Origin: Thalassoglobus neptunius
Lineage (GTDB): Bacteria > Planctomycetota > Planctomycetia > Planctomycetales > Planctomycetaceae
Direction of reading: 5' to 3'
DNA length: 64,000 nucleotides
Assembly (NCBI RefSeq): GCF_007859735.1
Contig: NZ_SIHI01000015.1
Coordinates: 23,739-87,738, forward strand
How positions within the stretch are numbered: the first letter of the stretch is position 1; each line of letters starts with the position of its first letter. Below the pieces are notes generated by a model that saw only the letters and a program-made list of their open reading frames with translations, had not been told where the DNA came from and did no database searches. The translations under genes and the position numbers were made by a program. Shown in pieces: positions 53,964 to 62,279 of the stretch.

Positions 53964-55397
53964 ATGCTTCCCACTCTGATTGGTCAACCTGCGCCGAAGT
54001 TTCGACTCCCGGCTGTACAATACGGTGCTGAAGAAACCGAATGGAGAACGCCTGAGTCCTACGCGGGGGAGTGGCTTGTTCTGTTCTTCTATCCGCGTGA
54101 TTTTTCGTTTGTGTGCCCGACCGAGTTGACCGCGTTCAGTGCCCATTTCGAGGAGTTCCGCTTGAGGAACTGCCAGATTCTCGGGATCAGTGTCGATACT
54201 CTGGACGATCATCGTCGCTGGTTTGAGACTCCGGTTTCCGAAGGGGGAATTGGTCCGTTGCGGTTTCCTCTCGCTTCCGATCAGGCTGGGGAATTTGCTC
54301 GGGCGTGCGGAGTCTGGCTCGAGGAGAAGCAGTGTGCTGCGCGGGGATTGTTGATTATCGATCCAGATGGTGTCGTCCAATACTTTGTGGCGCACAATAC
54401 CAGTGTCGGCCGCAATAGCGACGAGGTGTTGCGAGTTCTTGATGCGGTTCAGTCTGGAGGATTGTGTCCGGAAAGCTGGGCAGCTGCGGACGGGACAATT
54501 GATATTGTCAACGAACTGAAACCGGGAAGAGTTCTCGGGCAGTATCGTCTGGTTTCCCAACTTGGAGCAGGCGGCTTCGGGAACGTTTTTCTCGCGGACG
54601 ATCTGACGCTGAATCGCAGGGTTGCACTCAAAGTGATCCGCGCGACTGCTTCGTCGGCTCGTGAGCAGGTGATCGCTGAAGCACGGGCTGCAGCGAGTCT
54701 GAATCACCCCAATGTCTGCACCGTCTTCGCAGTCGAAACGATTGGGGGACTTCCCATGATCGTCATGGAGTATGTGGAAGGAGACAGTCTTTCCGAGATT
54801 GAATTGTCGTCGTTGAATAGCAAAGAACGAGCACGAATCGCTGTCGATATCTCCTCTGGGCTAACAGAAGCGCATGCCCATGGGATTGTTCACGGCGACC
54901 TGAAACCAGCGAACGTCATCGTTTCAAACGGGGGACGGGCGACGCTTCTCGATTTCGGTCTCGCTCGACATTCCCGCGATGGATTGCCGCAGACTGGACC
55001 AACAACCGATGCGAATGTTGGAAACGATGTTGATGTCACAGTGATTGGGGTCGCTGTCGACGAAAACGAAAAACGACCCGTCGGAGCACTCAGTGGCACT
55101 CCGCGGTATATGTCTCCCGAACAAACGTTGGGAGAACGGGCCACGACAGCCTCGGACATCTACTCGTTCGGTTTGATTCTCTTTGAGTTGATCTCAACAC
55201 GTCCCGCGATTCCGAAATTGCCATTGGTGGAAATCCTCGACTCAATCCGGTCGGGCCGGGTTCGAGAACAGGTTCTCAGTAATGTCGGAAGTTCCGCTTC
55301 GACGCTCCTTGCGGAGATGCTCGCAACCGATCCCGAATCACGGCCGACAGCCAGCGACGTCAAACATGAGCTGTCAGCCATGAATTTTGACGACTGA
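53964..55397 (+). CDS. Peroxiredoxin-Ser/Thr protein kinase fusion
   Basis: A 477-residue single polypeptide with two complete modules. Residues 1-175 are a typical 2-Cys peroxiredoxin (AhpC/TSA): LIGQPAPKFRLPAV, peroxidatic Cys51 in FYPRDFSFVCPTELTAFS, and resolving Cys168 in GGLCPESW. Residues 188-475 are a Hanks-type kinase: glycine loop GAGGFGNVFLA (201-211), Lys223 in VALKVI, alpha-C Glu239, catalytic loop HGDLKPANVIV (Asp312), DFG 330-332, and SGTPRYMSPEQ (377-387). The HRD arginine is Gly, a non-RD kinase. The DFG-to-SPE segment is long (about 53 residues, Asp/Val-rich). There is no transmembrane helix, so the enzyme is cytoplasmic. ATG 53964 starts exactly at peroxiredoxin homology; the frame extends to ATG 53901. 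It lies 190 bases upstream of the ECF sigma gene. Peroxide-gated kinase activity is inference. Confidence 0.92.
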   Translation: MLPTLIGQPAPKFRLPAVQYGAEETEWRTPESYAGEWLVLFFYPRDFSFVCPTELTAFSAHFEEFRLRNCQILGISVDTLDDHRRWFETPVSEGGIGPLRFPLASDQAGEFARACGVWLEEKQCAARGLLIIDPDGVVQYFVAHNTSVGRNSDEVLRVLDAVQSGGLCPESWAAADGTIDIVNELKPGRVLGQYRLVSQLGAGGFGNVFLADDLTLNRRVALKVIRATASSAREQVIAEARAAASLNHPNVCTVFAVETIGGLPMIVMEYVEGDSLSEIELSSLNSKERARIAVDISSGLTEAHAHGIVHGDLKPANVIVSNGGRATLLDFGLARHSRDGLPQTGPTTDANVGNDVDVTVIGVAVDENEKRPVGALSGTPRYMSPEQTLGERATTASDIYSFGLILFELISTRPAIPKLPLVEILDSIRSGRVREQVLSNVGSSASTLLAEMLATDPESRPTASDVKHELSAMNFDD

Positions 55398-55587
55398 TCT
55401 CCCCGGAGACTCTTTCGGCCGAAAGCACGGAGAGTGGCGTCTTTTTTGCGAAAAATGACGGGTGTGTCGTTCGGGTTGACGTGAAATTGGGGGCGCGATG
55501 GCGACCCCGTTGTTGGCGGCCACGATCATTTGGGCGAATTTTGATGAATTGTTGCTAACCATCTCTGTCGGTGCGACATTTGTAGGT

Positions 55588-56130
55588 ATGGAAGCGCCGC
55601 ACCACGACAACAATGAAGCCGAAATTGTCTCGTTGCTGACCGAGATTCAACTTCCGCTCTTACTGTATGTGAGGTCTCTTTTACCTGGAGACCCCTCCGC
55701 CCGTGATGTGGCGCAGCAGGCCAATGCAAAAATCTGGCAGCTGCGAGAACAGTTCGAGGTGGGAACAAACTTCAAAGCCTGGGCGTTTTCGATTGCGCGA
55801 TACGAAGTCTTGTATTATCGCAAACAGCAGGCGCGCGATGCCCGGTTCGTATTTAGTTCCGAGTTGGAAGAGATCATCAGCGAAGAAATTTCGGAGGGGA
55901 CTGCACAACTCGAACGTCAGAGCGAAGCACTTCGCGAGTGCATGCGGACGCTTCGTGACAGGGATCGAGAATTGATTCTTCATCGCTATGCAAGCGGGGA
56001 ATCATTGGCGATTTATGCGGAACGCATGGGAAGAAGTCTCAGCGGTCTGAAAGTCGCCTTGCACCGGCTGCGAAACAGCTTGTCGCGATGCATTCAACAG
56101 AGACTTGAGACTCGGGGAAGCTCATCATGA
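55588..56130 (+). CDS. ECF-type RNA polymerase sigma factor (planctomycete family)
   Basis: A 180-residue sigma factor with region 2 (about 13-85: LLTEIQLPLLLYVRSLLPG, DVAQQANAKIWQLREQFEVGTNFKAWAFSIARYEVL) and region 4 (about 120-170: LRDRDRELILHRYASGESLAIYAERMGRSLSGLKVALHRLR). It belongs to the large group of ECF factors typical of planctomycetes and Verrucomicrobia that are encoded next to FecR-domain proteins. The start is ATG 55588; the frame extends to 55498 without homology. Its stop overlaps the FecR start (ATGA at 56127-56130), so the two are translationally coupled. Confidence 0.92.
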   Translation: MEAPHHDNNEAEIVSLLTEIQLPLLLYVRSLLPGDPSARDVAQQANAKIWQLREQFEVGTNFKAWAFSIARYEVLYYRKQQARDARFVFSSELEEIISEEISEGTAQLERQSEALRECMRTLRDRDRELILHRYASGESLAIYAERMGRSLSGLKVALHRLRNSLSRCIQQRLETRGSSS

Positions 56131-57776
56131 CCGAACAGGAACTGATGAAACTGATTGATGCGTTGCTCGATGGGGACATCTCAGAAGCCGATTTTCTGCG
56201 TCTCGAAGCGGAATTGAGTGTCGATTCAAAGGCGCGGAAGGCGTATTACGATCGCACAGCCCTGACGATGCTTCTCGAAGATTCCGCTGCAGAAGTACAA
56301 GGTGAGAACGTTTCGACAACAAAACGACGTTCTTCAAAACGACCGGAATCAGCTTGGCGAAAAGCATTTGCAGCCATGGCGATCGTGTGTGCGTTGCTCT
56401 TCGGTTTGACTGTCTGGCTCATCGGCAGTTCGTTGTTGGATGACGCAGGCAACAAACTTGTTGAGAACGAGAACGGAACCTCGCCTCGAATTGAAGACAA
56501 AGAAGATCAGGCAACTGGATTCGCGGTTGTGATGGCACAATCGGATGCGGTCTGGGGGGCAGGGCAATCGCTTCACGACGGAAGCCTCGTTCCGCTGGGC
56601 GAAATTCAATTGGAACAGGGTGTTGTCCAGTTGGAGTTGTTTAGCGGTGTGATGGTGATCGTTGAGGGGAAAGCTCGCTTTTCGATTGAGTCTCCGATGG
56701 AAATGACAGTTGCCGAAGGACAGGTCCGAGCACAGGTTCCCGAACCGGCGCAGGGGTTTCGAGTTCGAACTTCGGGAGGCGAAGTCGTCGATTTAGGGAC
56801 GGAGTTCGCAATTCACGCAGGCCCGGATTCTTCCGAAGTTCATGTCTTGGAAGGGGAAATCGAATGGAGACCGAAGACAAACGTCGTTCGGAAGCTTCAC
56901 GAGGGCGAAGCACTGCGATTGATCGACGACGGCGATGAACAAACCATCCCTGCGAATCGGTCACAATTTATCGGGGCTGCCGAACTTTATGAGTCTCTGA
57001 ATGCAGAGAAGATCACGAAACGAGCCCGTTGGAACACTTACCGTAAGAAGCTGCAAGAGGACGAACGCGTTGTTGCGTGGTACTCGATGGACACTCCGCG
57101 GAGTTCTCGTCGTCGAATTGCCAATCAGGCGGAACGAGGTTCTATGCGGGCTGGTGAAGGTGCTGTCGTCGCTGCGTCTCCGGCTCAAGATCGTTGGGGA
57201 ACAGAAGGAGCTGCTCTCGATTTCAGTCCCACAGGAAGCCGTGTGCGTTTGAACATTTCGGGCGAACTGCGATCGATGACGCTCTCGACATGGGTTCGCA
57301 TCAACAGTCTGGATCGCTGGTACAACTCGTTGTTTCTGACGGATGGTCATGAATTGAACGAGCCTCACTGGCAAATCATGGATGACGGCCGGTTGTTCTT
57401 TTCCGTAAAGAAACGGGACGAGTTTGATCGCTCTCGAGGAGAGCGCGACAAGCATATTTATTACTCGCCTCCGTTCTGGAACAGCTCGATGAGTGGGCAG
57501 TGGCTGATGTTGACCACTGTGTACGACGTCGATGCCATGAAGGTCACGCACTATCTCAACGGGGACGTGATCAGTCAGGAACGCATCCCCGAGGAATACG
57601 TCGTTGAGGCGGTTCGAATTGGAAATGCTTCGCTTTGCAACTGGGGATTACCCACTCGCGAAGATCCTCATTTTGCTGTCCGAAACCTCAACGGAAGCAT
57701 GGACGAATTTGTCATATTCTCAGCAGCCTTGTCTGCTCTGGAAGTAAAGGACTTATACGAAAATGGTCGTCCGTAA
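56127..57776 (+). CDS. FecR-domain transmembrane protein with C-terminal LamG-like domain
   Basis: 549 residues. A cytoplasmic N-terminal anti-sigma-like helical region (about 1-70) resembles the planctomycete sigma-associated start (MTEQELMKLIDALLDGDI). One transmembrane helix (about 83-103) is followed by an extracytoplasmic FecR domain (about 130-270, ELFSGVMVIVEGKARFSIES, VRTSGGEVVDLGTEFAIH). A LamG/concanavalin-type beta-sandwich (about 330-549, LSTWVRINSLDRWYNSLFLTDG; LNGSMDEFVIFSAALSALEV) ends the protein. The layout suggests that ligand binding outside releases the sigma factor inside. Its last 14 bases overlap the start of the next gene. Confidence 0.9.
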   Translation: MTEQELMKLIDALLDGDISEADFLRLEAELSVDSKARKAYYDRTALTMLLEDSAAEVQGENVSTTKRRSSKRPESAWRKAFAAMAIVCALLFGLTVWLIGSSLLDDAGNKLVENENGTSPRIEDKEDQATGFAVVMAQSDAVWGAGQSLHDGSLVPLGEIQLEQGVVQLELFSGVMVIVEGKARFSIESPMEMTVAEGQVRAQVPEPAQGFRVRTSGGEVVDLGTEFAIHAGPDSSEVHVLEGEIEWRPKTNVVRKLHEGEALRLIDDGDEQTIPANRSQFIGAAELYESLNAEKITKRARWNTYRKKLQEDERVVAWYSMDTPRSSRRRIANQAERGSMRAGEGAVVAASPAQDRWGTEGAALDFSPTGSRVRLNISGELRSMTLSTWVRINSLDRWYNSLFLTDGHELNEPHWQIMDDGRLFFSVKKRDEFDRSRGERDKHIYYSPPFWNSSMSGQWLMLTTVYDVDAMKVTHYLNGDVISQERIPEEYVVEAVRIGNASLCNWGLPTREDPHFAVRNLNGSMDEFVIFSAALSALEVKDLYENGRP

Positions 57777-60636
57777 CTTTTGGAATCGAATGACACTCGT
57801 CGTCACAAGTCTCCTTCTTCTCTCGGGAAGTCTGTGCGCAGACGTTCCCTCTGAAGGAAACGAAAAGGCGGCGCGGTTGTTCACGTTGAAAGTCTTGCCG
57901 ACCCTGAAGGCCAAATGCTTTGGCTGTCATGGTGATGATCCGGAAGCCATCAAAGGTGAACTGGATGTGCGGACTCTTGAAGGTCTGTTGCGAGGCGGGG
58001 AATCGGGAGAGCCGTCGATTGTCGTGGGGCATCCCGAAGAAAGTTCCCTCGTGAGCGCGATCAAATGGGACCTGCTCGAAATGCCTCCGAAAGAGAACGA
58101 TCGTCTCACGGAGAAGCAAATTGAACAGGTCGAAGAATGGATTCGTTTCGGGGCTCCGTGGCCATCACTCGAAGAGCAGCGACGAATTCGTGACGAAGAA
58201 GCAAAGGTCATCGAAAACGAAGACGGCCTGATCGTCAAAACAAGCGGCGGACTTTCTGACGAGTGGACGACTCGACGTTATGCCCCTGACGACTTGTGGG
58301 CTTTTCGTCCGCTGGCGGAAGTGACTGTTCCGGAAAACGGACACCCTGTTGACTACTTCATTCAACGCAAACTGAAGAGCGCCGGTTTTCCTCCCGCAGC
58401 TCAAGCCGATCCAGAAACTCTCATCCGCCGCGCAACACTCGATTTGATCGGGTTGGCGCCCACGCCTCAAGAGATTGCTCAATTCAAACAGGAATGGAAT
58501 CAAGACTCGGAACAAGCCTGGAGCAACTTAATCGACCGGTTGCTGGAGAGTCCGCATTATGGCGAACGTTGGGGACAACACTGGTTGGATGTTGTCCGAT
58601 ATGCGGACACAGGCGGATATGCAAATGATTATGAACGTTCGAATGCATGGCGCTATCGAGATTATGTAATTCGTTCATTTAATAACGACAAGCCTTACAA
58701 TCAGTTTGTTGTCGAGCAACTTGCCGGAGATGAACTCGCTGACGCTTCGGTTCGTGAAAGAACAGGGGTCGACGAAAACGGACTCCATCAGATCCGGTTA
58801 AAGGGCGACTACACTCAGGAAGAGAGCGAATGGCTTGTTGCGACCGGATTCTTGCGCATGGGACCGTGGGACAATGCGATGGTCCTGCAACCGGAGGCGC
58901 GACAAATCTATCTTGACGACCTTGTGAACTCGGTCGGACAGTCGTTTCTGTCAACGACGATGCGGTGCTTCAAGTGTCACGATCACAAATTCGATCCACT
59001 TCCGACTCGCGATTACTACCGAATGTATGCGGCCTTCGCCGGAACTCAAATGGCGGAACGGCCCGCTCCATTCCTGGATAGTGAGAACCGTGACGGCTTC
59101 GAGGAAGGTAAACGTCACGTTGAAAAAATGCTTCAGTTTGCGACCGAGGAAAAGAATCGAATCCTTGCAAAGCAGGAAGCAGCTGCGAAAGCATGGTTCG
59201 ATGAACGGGGGTTGAAGTATTTAACTCCGCAAGAACGGAAAGAACTTCCAGACGAAGAGAAACCACCGCGTCATGTCGGACTTGATCACGTTGATGAAGG
59301 TCAACTGAAGGTTCGTGAACAGGATGAATGGATTTGGACACGAAGACTCGAACGCTACGAGCCGATGGTTCAGAGTGTTTTCAATGCATCAGATGAAGAC
59401 GTTGGAAACCGATTTGCCCGAAAGTTGAGATTGAAGAATAAGGTTGATCAGAAATTAATTCCAACGTCGACCATTTTACTTGGCGGGGGCTTAAGTGCTC
59501 CGGGGGATGAAGTCTTGCCGGGCGTGTTGAGTGCTGTTGGACTCGAAGCGAATCCATCTTCTTCGGTGGACCCGTACCTGCTTGACAGCCAATTAGAAAG
59601 GCGACGACTTGGATTGGCGAAATGGATTGTCCATCCCGAGAATGCTCTCGCTGTGCGGTCGATCGTGAATCGGATTTGGCAACATCACTTCGCTAAACCC
59701 ATCGCAGCCAATCCAAACAACTTCGGCGCGAAGGGAGGACGACCGACTCATCCTGAACTGCTTGACTGGCTGGCGAACGAATTCGTTCAGCGAGGTTGGA
59801 GCTTTAAGGAAATGCACCGGTTGCTGATGAACTCCGAGACGTATCGTCAGGCGAGTTATCATCCTCAAGTTGAAGAGTTGCAAACGATAGATCCGAACAA
59901 TGACCTGTTTGCTTACGCGAACTCACGCAGATTGACGGCGGAGGAAATTCGCGACAGCATTCTGGCGATCACCGGGGAACTGAACCGGGACGTCGGTGGG
60001 CTTCCGGTAATGCCGGAAATGAATATGGAAGTCGCTCTTCAACCTCGAATGATTCAGTTCTCGCTGGCCCCGACTTATCAGCCGTCTCCCACTCCGGAGA
60101 TGCGAAACCGTCGAACAATTTATGCTTATCGCGTTCGAGGGCAGGCGGACCCATTCCTGGAACTGTTTAATCAACCGAATCCGAACGATTCGTGTGAAGC
60201 CCGCGATTCCGCAGCGGTGACTCCGCAAGCATTCACGTTGCTGAACAGCGACATGATGATTGATCGTTCCATTGCTCTCGCACTTCGATTGCAACGCGAG
60301 AACGATTCGATCGAGGATCAGGTTCGACAGGCGTTCGAGTTGTGTTATGGACGCCAAGCCACTTCGGAGGACGTTGAACAAATGGTCGGATACGTCTCCG
60401 CGATGCGAGAGTATCATCAGAAGGTGGATCCTCAACCGGCCGACTATCCGACTGAGATTACTCGTTCACTTGTCGAAGAATTCTCCGGGAAACCGTTCGA
60501 GTATCAGGAGATTCTTCCAGTCTTCGAAAAGTATCAATCCGATCCGAAGGCAGCGGATGTTGACGCCAACGTTCGAGCTCTTGCCGATATGTGTCTGTTG
60601 CTCTTAAACAGCAATGAGTTCCTATTTGTTTATTAA
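57763..60636 (+). CDS. Planctomycete cytochrome c / DUF1549 / DUF1553 protein
   Basis: A 957-residue protein with signal peptide (about 1-26, LVVTSLLLLSGSLCA). The PSCyt1-type cytochrome c domain has haem site Cys52-x2-Cys55-His56 (CFGCHGDD) and Met axial region LLEMPPKEND. DUF1549 (about 185-400) has the conserved RWGQHWLDVVRYADTGGYANDYE and a second MRCFKCHDHKFDPLPTRDYY motif. DUF1553 (about 615-880) has HPENALAVRSIVNRIWQHHFAKP and RLTAEEIRDSILA. The family is confined mainly to planctomycetes and Verrucomicrobia. It pairs with DUF1501 proteins; a role in oxidative breakdown of complex glycans is suspected, not shown. The start overlaps FecR. Confidence 0.95.
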   Translation: MVVRNFWNRMTLVVTSLLLLSGSLCADVPSEGNEKAARLFTLKVLPTLKAKCFGCHGDDPEAIKGELDVRTLEGLLRGGESGEPSIVVGHPEESSLVSAIKWDLLEMPPKENDRLTEKQIEQVEEWIRFGAPWPSLEEQRRIRDEEAKVIENEDGLIVKTSGGLSDEWTTRRYAPDDLWAFRPLAEVTVPENGHPVDYFIQRKLKSAGFPPAAQADPETLIRRATLDLIGLAPTPQEIAQFKQEWNQDSEQAWSNLIDRLLESPHYGERWGQHWLDVVRYADTGGYANDYERSNAWRYRDYVIRSFNNDKPYNQFVVEQLAGDELADASVRERTGVDENGLHQIRLKGDYTQEESEWLVATGFLRMGPWDNAMVLQPEARQIYLDDLVNSVGQSFLSTTMRCFKCHDHKFDPLPTRDYYRMYAAFAGTQMAERPAPFLDSENRDGFEEGKRHVEKMLQFATEEKNRILAKQEAAAKAWFDERGLKYLTPQERKELPDEEKPPRHVGLDHVDEGQLKVREQDEWIWTRRLERYEPMVQSVFNASDEDVGNRFARKLRLKNKVDQKLIPTSTILLGGGLSAPGDEVLPGVLSAVGLEANPSSSVDPYLLDSQLERRRLGLAKWIVHPENALAVRSIVNRIWQHHFAKPIAANPNNFGAKGGRPTHPELLDWLANEFVQRGWSFKEMHRLLMNSETYRQASYHPQVEELQTIDPNNDLFAYANSRRLTAEEIRDSILAITGELNRDVGGLPVMPEMNMEVALQPRMIQFSLAPTYQPSPTPEMRNRRTIYAYRVRGQADPFLELFNQPNPNDSCEARDSAAVTPQAFTLLNSDMMIDRSIALALRLQRENDSIEDQVRQAFELCYGRQATSEDVEQMVGYVSAMREYHQKVDPQPADYPTEITRSLVEEFSGKPFEYQEILPVFEKYQSDPKAADVDANVRALADMCLLLLNSNEFLFVY

Positions 60637-60750
60637 ACATCTCAGTTTTACCAAATGTCTCAACTGAATTGAGATCTCAGGAATATAAAAATCAACCATT
60701 GATCGTTTTCAGTCACACTGAATTCGAACTCGTAGAACGGAGCTGTCAAA

Positions 60751-62193
60751 ATGCGAAGACCTATCTGCTCTCGACCTGAGTCAACACTGTCATCCCGTCG
60801 AGATTTTCTCTATGGACTGGGAGCGAGTTTGGGATCGGTGGCCTTAAGTGACCTCCTCGCTCGGGAAGGCGTGGCTGTTGGTTCGCAAGGCGATGCTTCG
60901 GCTGGACCGCTGGCAATGAAGCCGCCAATGCACCCAGCGAAAGCCAAAGCATGTATCATGCTCTTCATGGAAGGGGGGCCAAGTCAGGCGGATACATTTG
61001 ATCCCAAGCCGAAGCTGAACGAACTTCACAAGACAGAGTCCAAGATGACAGCTGGTCTTGAGAATGGATTTCGCTTCTATGTGGGGAGCCCTTTCGGAAC
61101 ACGCAAGGTCGGCGAGTCCGGATTGGACATGTGTGACCAGTGGGTTCACCTCGCCGATCCCGAAGTGGCAGACGAGTTGTGTAATTATCGAGGATGTCAG
61201 GCGGAGTCGCTGAATCATCCGGAAGCTCTCTATCACATGAACACAGGCAGCCGGCTGGGGGCGGATCCATCACTCGGAGCATGGGCGGCATACGGACTGG
61301 GAACCGAGAATCAGAATCTCCCCGGATATGTCGTCATGACGGAATTAGCTCTTCCTCAGGGGGGACCGGGCAACTGGAGCAATGGTTTCCTCCCGGCACA
61401 TTATCAGGGGACGCGACTTCGCCCGGAAGGTTCTCCGATCCTCGATTTGCAATCTCCTTCGTTCAAGAGTCGCGATCATCAGCGAAGGGCCTTGGATGAA
61501 CTGGCCCGTCTCAATGAGCGACATGCTGCACGACATCCTCAACACGATGCTTTGTCTGCACGTATGGAAAGCTATGAGCTGGCGTTTCGAATGCAGACAG
61601 CTGTTCCGGATGTGATTCAACTGGAAAAAGAACCAGAACACATTCAGCAGATGTACGGGATGGATGACCCGGAAACGGAAAAGTTCGGTCGTCAATGCCT
61701 GATGGCACGTCGTCTCGTTGAGAACGGCGTTCGCTTTGTTCAAATCTTCTCAGGAGGCTGGGACAGCCACGACTATCTCGAACGTGGACACTCGTCCCGA
61801 ATTCGAAGTGTGGATAAGCCGGTCGCTGCACTGATCAAGGATCTCAAACGACGGGGAATGCTCGACGAGACCCTTGTGATCTGGACGGGAGAATTCGGCC
61901 GGACACCTGATAACAATCGGCGCGGGGGAGTCTACTCTCTCGGACGTGGGCACAACATTGACGCAATGACGATGATGCTCGCCGGAGGCGGAGTGAAGAA
62001 AGGGGCGATCGTGGGAGCGACCGACGAGATCGGTGCGGAAGCGGTGGAATGCGTTCACCCGATTCGAGACCTGCACGTTACACTTCTGCATTTGCTCGGC
62101 CTCGACGACAATAAGTTGACATACTTCCACGCAGGAAGATTCAAGCAGTTGAGCCAGTTCGGGGGAGAAGTGATCCCTGAGCTGATTGCGTAG
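60751..62193 (+). CDS. DUF1501 (twin-arginine exported sulfatase-like) protein
   Basis: 480 residues with a Tat signal: SSRRDFLYGLGASLGSVAL has the SRRDFL motif (Arg16-Arg17). DUF1501 belongs to the alkaline-phosphatase/sulfatase superfamily. Visible segments: KACIMLFMEGGPSQADTFDPKP, ARRLVENGVRFVQIFSGGWDSHD, VIWTGEFGRTPDNN and GRGHNIDAMTMMLAGGGVK. The reaction is unknown. It follows the cytochrome/DUF1549/DUF1553 gene by 115 bases, the usual pairing in planctomycetes. Confidence 0.95.
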   Translation: MRRPICSRPESTLSSRRDFLYGLGASLGSVALSDLLAREGVAVGSQGDASAGPLAMKPPMHPAKAKACIMLFMEGGPSQADTFDPKPKLNELHKTESKMTAGLENGFRFYVGSPFGTRKVGESGLDMCDQWVHLADPEVADELCNYRGCQAESLNHPEALYHMNTGSRLGADPSLGAWAAYGLGTENQNLPGYVVMTELALPQGGPGNWSNGFLPAHYQGTRLRPEGSPILDLQSPSFKSRDHQRRALDELARLNERHAARHPQHDALSARMESYELAFRMQTAVPDVIQLEKEPEHIQQMYGMDDPETEKFGRQCLMARRLVENGVRFVQIFSGGWDSHDYLERGHSSRIRSVDKPVAALIKDLKRRGMLDETLVIWTGEFGRTPDNNRRGGVYSLGRGHNIDAMTMMLAGGGVKKGAIVGATDEIGAEAVECVHPIRDLHVTLLHLLGLDDNKLTYFHAGRFKQLSQFGGEVIPELIA

Positions 62194-62279
62194 CAGTCGA
62201 AGATTGACCAACTTAATGGGCTGCTGTGGATCATCTGCAACGTGTTGGGAAAGTGACTATCACTCAGGAAGGAATATTC

